DNA of 8,776 nt from Ruminococcaceae bacterium UBA6364 (GTDB lineage: Bacteria > Bacillota > Clostridia > Oscillospirales > Acutalibacteraceae). The first letter of the stretch is position 1, and the number at the start of each line of letters is the position of its first letter. The position numbers were made by a program, and so were the translations under genes. Below the pieces are notes generated by a model, which saw only the letters and a list, made by a program, of their open reading frames with translations, was not told the origin of the DNA and searched no databases. The stretch covers positions 8,464 through 17,239 of the forward strand of contig DJRI01000101.1 in NCBI GenBank assembly GCA_002440045.1. The letters are read 5' to 3'. Of the stretch, positions 6,578-8,776 are shown piece by piece.

Positions 6578-8458
6578 TTGGGTAAAAAGAAAGAGAACGG
6601 AGGATTGAAGCTCGATTATAAAAAGACTATTTTAACGGGCTTCGGTTTTCTTGCCACGTCCATTGCGTGGGCGATTTATGACCCCTACATAACAAAAATT
6701 CTCAACAACCTGCTTTCAAACAGCTCTACGGTTACCGCGTGGAGCAACTGGCTTGTTGAAAAGCTTCCCATTCTTACAAAATTTGCCGAGGCACAGGGCG
6801 AAAACGTTGCGCTTGTGGGCGGCGGCTTTACGCTCGTTCCGCTGTTTATCGGTATTATTATGACGTTCGACAACATTTTCGGCGTTATTTTCCAGCCGAC
6901 CTTCGGCAAGCTTTCGGATAACTGCCACTCAAAGCTCGGCAAACGCCGTCCGTTTATCGTTATCGGCGCGCCGATTTCAGCAGTGCTGTTCTTCCTTATT
7001 CCGATTGTGTTCCTCAACACTCACAGCCTTCCCTTAACAATGATATTCATAATACTCTTTGTTTTCGTAATGTCGCTGTGGCGCGCGCCCGTCGTTGCTC
7101 TTATGCCCGACTTAACGCCCCCTGCGCTTCGCTCCGAGGGTAATGCCGTTATTAACCTTATGGGCGGTCTCGGCAGTGCCATCGGTATGGTTGCGGGCAC
7201 GCTTGCAATCGTTCTTTGCACAACGTTTTCGGGCGTTACAAAGGCTCAGATTACAGCCGACGAAACGCTTTCGTTCCCCTATGTTTTCGGCATAGGCTCG
7301 GTTATTATGATAATCGGTATGCTCGTTCTTCTTTTCTTTGTCAAAGAAGAGGATACAAGCATAAAGTTAAAAGGCGAAGCGAATATGTACGCCGACGCCA
7401 AAGCCCGCAAAGCGGCTGAAAAAGAAGAGAAAAAACGCGAAAAAGCCGAGAGAAAAGCCGTTAAGCTTTCAAAGGGCGAAAAAAGAAGCCTTATGTTTAT
7501 GCTCGCTTGCCTTTTCTTCCTTTTCTGCGGCACAAACGCAATAACAACGTTCTTCTCGCTCTTCGCGCAGGAAATTCTTCATATGATAACCTCGCGCGCA
7601 ACAATTCTTATGCTTATATTTGCCGTCGTTTCGGGCATTGCGGCTCTTCCGGCAGGCAAAATGGGCAAAAAATTCGGCAGAAAGAAAACGATTCTTGCAG
7701 GACTTTGCGTTTTCCTTGCGGCATTCATAATCTTCTTCGGCATATTTGTCGGAATGCTCGGCGCAAAAGACCTTTCAATCAAAAACTACGTTACGGTTAA
7801 TAACGCTTATATTGCCGTTAACGATGAAATCAACAACTACAACTCCGACTTGTCGGCAGCCGCAAAAGACGCCGGAAAAGAGCTTCTTGATTCGGACGTT
7901 CTTTCTATGGAGGAATATATTTCTTACAGAGAGGCGCTCGACAAGGGCGAGGACGTTTCTTCAATGGCAAAATACGCCGCATTTGAAGAACAGCTCTTCA
8001 AGACCCACGCTGGCGTTGAAGAAAGCGTTGTAAGAATTTCGCAGGAAACGCTCGGCCACACGGATATTACTACGTTCGGCGCGGCTCTTCGCTCGCTTTC
8101 GGACGCTGTTGACGACATAACGAAAATACTCGGCATACTCGTTTACCCCGTTCTTATTCTCGGCGGCGCGGCGAATATGTTTATTACCGTAAACACGCTT
8201 CCGCTCGTTCTTGAAATCGGCGGTCTTGACAAGGTCGGCACGTTCACGGGCTATTATTACACCGCAACGTTCTCGGCTCAGATAGCGTCGCCCATACTTT
8301 ACGGCGCAATCAGAATGGTAAGCGGAACGTATATGTCGCTGTTCTATTACGCACCGATTGTATTCGTCCTTTCGGCGCTTTGCCTGCTTGTTGTAAAACA
8401 CGGCGAGGCTGTGCCCGATGAAATCGTAAAACAAATTCAGCTTGAAAATGAGGACTGA
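6578..8458 (+). CDS. MFS transporter, SLC45/GPH-like (sugar:cation symporter type) with large outside insertion
   Basis: 626 residues from a TTG start (MGKKKENGG) set by the GGAGGAG ribosome site. About 12 membrane segments can be read, near residues 17-38, 85-109, 126-147, 153-175, 190-212, 233-255, 304-330, 337-360, 370-395, 516-545, 553-580 and 590-615. The loop after segment 2 is SDNCHSKLGKRRPF, the MFS loop 2-3 signature in the form seen in sucrose and maltose symporters of the SLC45/GPH type, and GKKFGRKK is its counterpart after segment 8. The central cytoplasmic loop (256-303) is highly charged (Lys, Glu, Arg, Ala). Two insertions face outside: about 45 residues between segments 1 and 2, and about 117 residues (397-513) between segments 9 and 10, which explains the length above the usual 430-500. 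Substrate unknown; a sugar or glycoside is the best family-based guess. Phe codons are mostly TTC, as in hydA, suggesting good expression. Confidence 0.88.
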   Translation: MGKKKENGGLKLDYKKTILTGFGFLATSIAWAIYDPYITKILNNLLSNSSTVTAWSNWLVEKLPILTKFAEAQGENVALVGGGFTLVPLFIGIIMTFDNIFGVIFQPTFGKLSDNCHSKLGKRRPFIVIGAPISAVLFFLIPIVFLNTHSLPLTMIFIILFVFVMSLWRAPVVALMPDLTPPALRSEGNAVINLMGGLGSAIGMVAGTLAIVLCTTFSGVTKAQITADETLSFPYVFGIGSVIMIIGMLVLLFFVKEEDTSIKLKGEANMYADAKARKAAEKEEKKREKAERKAVKLSKGEKRSLMFMLACLFFLFCGTNAITTFFSLFAQEILHMITSRATILMLIFAVVSGIAALPAGKMGKKFGRKKTILAGLCVFLAAFIIFFGIFVGMLGAKDLSIKNYVTVNNAYIAVNDEINNYNSDLSAAAKDAGKELLDSDVLSMEEYISYREALDKGEDVSSMAKYAAFEEQLFKTHAGVEESVVRISQETLGHTDITTFGAALRSLSDAVDDITKILGILVYPVLILGGAANMFITVNTLPLVLEIGGLDKVGTFTGYYYTATFSAQIASPILYGAIRMVSGTYMSLFYYAPIVFVLSALCLLVVKHGEAVPDEIVKQIQLENED

Positions 8459-8461
8459 GTA

Positions 8462-8496
8462 GCTGTTAGCTATTAGCCGTTGGCTGTTAGCTTTTG
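8462..8496. repeat. Five tandem heptamers of GCTGTTA type
   Basis: GCTGTTA, GCTATTA, GCCGTTG, GCTGTTA and GCTTTTG follow each other without gaps, starting 3 nt after the transporter stop codon. Copies 1 and 4 are identical; the others differ at one to three positions. The unit length of 7 is not a multiple of 3, which suits a non-coding place. Confidence 0.7.
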
Positions 8497-8539
8497 TGAC
8501 AGCAACCTCGTATTATCATTTTTGTATTACTATAAAATG

Positions 8540-8585
8540 AACCCTGTAAACGGATTAAAATTTGTCCGTTTACAGGGTTTTGTTG
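8540..8585 (+). terminator. Strong intrinsic terminator of the transporter gene
   Basis: A perfect 15-bp stem, AACCCTGTAAACGGA (8540-8554) with its complement (8565-8579), a 10-nt loop, and a following TTTTGTTGT tail. It lies 81 nt after the stop codon. Confidence 0.92.
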
Positions 8586-8587
8586 TG

Positions 8588-8629
8588 TAAAAAAATAAAC
8601 CCCGTGAACGGTTTTGCCCGAGCGCGGGG
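8588..8629 (-). terminator. Minus-strand terminator-like hairpin
   Basis: Stem CCCCGTG (8600-8606) with CGCGGGG (8623-8629), one G-T pair, and a small inner CGG/CCG stem. On the minus strand it is followed by TTTATTTTTTTA, a good T-run; on the plus strand no T-run follows. It suggests a minus-strand transcript entering from the right. Confidence 0.6.
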
Positions 8630-8651
8630 GCTTGTCATTTAAAATATTTGA

Positions 8652-8681
8652 TTGTCAATAGATTTATTTCGACACGATAAT
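8652..8681 (+). promoter_or_regulatory. Possible plus-strand promoter near the right edge
   Basis: TTGTCA (8652-8657), an 18-nt spacer and GATAAT (8676-8681), each one base off consensus. No gene follows within the window, so support is limited to the boxes. Confidence 0.35.
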
Positions 8682-8776
8682 TTTCTGTCAACAAACACGC
8701 AATGCAGGTTTTTCTATGCAAAAACTTCCCGTTTTCGCGTTGATTTTCCCATATTCCCCGTAGGGGCGGCAACCTG

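Larger units (their letters stand above)
8459..8776. other. Non-coding 3' tail of the window
   Basis: 318 bp without a convincing gene. From left to right it holds a heptamer repeat, an AT-rich spacer, a plus-strand terminator, a minus-strand terminator-like hairpin, a possible promoter at 8652-8681 and the start of a GC-rich palindromic element at the edge. No start codon with a ribosome site was found on either strand. Confidence 0.7.

Noticed and set aside
8531..8538. TATAAAAT as a promoter -10 box
   Set aside because: There is no matching -35 box at 16-18 nt, and a strong terminator follows at once.
8635..8775. Open minus-strand frame of about 46 codons ending in TGA beside the minus-strand terminator, possibly a gene tail
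   Set aside because: An open stretch this short can arise by chance in three frames. It has no recognisable protein motif and runs through the GC-rich palindrome at the edge. The adjacent terminator keeps it possible, and sequence to the right would decide.

Overview
The window (8,776 bp) looks like the chromosome of an anaerobic, low-to-mid GC member of the Firmicutes, most likely a gut-type clostridium. The reasons are an [FeFe] hydrogenase of the NAD-linked trimeric type, strong AGGAGG-type ribosome binding sites, TTG as well as ATG starts, sigma-A-like promoters, classical hairpin terminators and short intergenic repeats. I cannot name a species. All recognisable genes lie on the plus strand.

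Layout. (1) 1-3043: the end of a hydrogenase operon. It holds a 5'-truncated HydB/NuoF-like flavin and NAD subunit and the complete [FeFe] hydrogenase catalytic subunit HydA, closed by a strong terminator. The small NuoE-like subunit (HydC) would be expected just left of the window. Together these subunits would couple NAD(H), and possibly ferredoxin, to H2 production or uptake. (2) 3047-4550: a single-gene unit encoding an unusual HipA-fold kinase-like protein with its own promoter. That promoter is covered by a perfect 9-bp-arm inverted repeat, and no HipB-like partner is present. (3) 4551-6480: a two-gene operon with its own extended -10 promoter: a HAD-family phosphatase followed, 6 nt later, by a class II aldolase that resembles the aldolase half of bifunctional RhaD-type enzymes but lacks the dehydrogenase half. 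(4) 6490-8585: a single-gene unit for a 12-TM MFS/SLC45-like transporter. Its promoter spacer is filled by an 18-bp dyad, and the protein carries a large predicted extracytoplasmic insertion. (5) 8459-8776: a non-coding tail with a heptamer repeat, two related hairpins that act as convergent terminators, a possible promoter and the start of a GC-rich palindromic element cut by the window edge.

How the genes may work together. HydB and HydA form one complex. The HAD phosphatase and aldolase probably act on the same sugar-phosphate or related metabolite. The transporter has its own promoter and may or may not serve that pathway. The HipA-like protein stands alone. The most unusual items are the orphan HipA-like kinase with its operator-like promoter repeat, the TSCSP (not TSCCP) loop in HydA, and the transporter's outside insertion.
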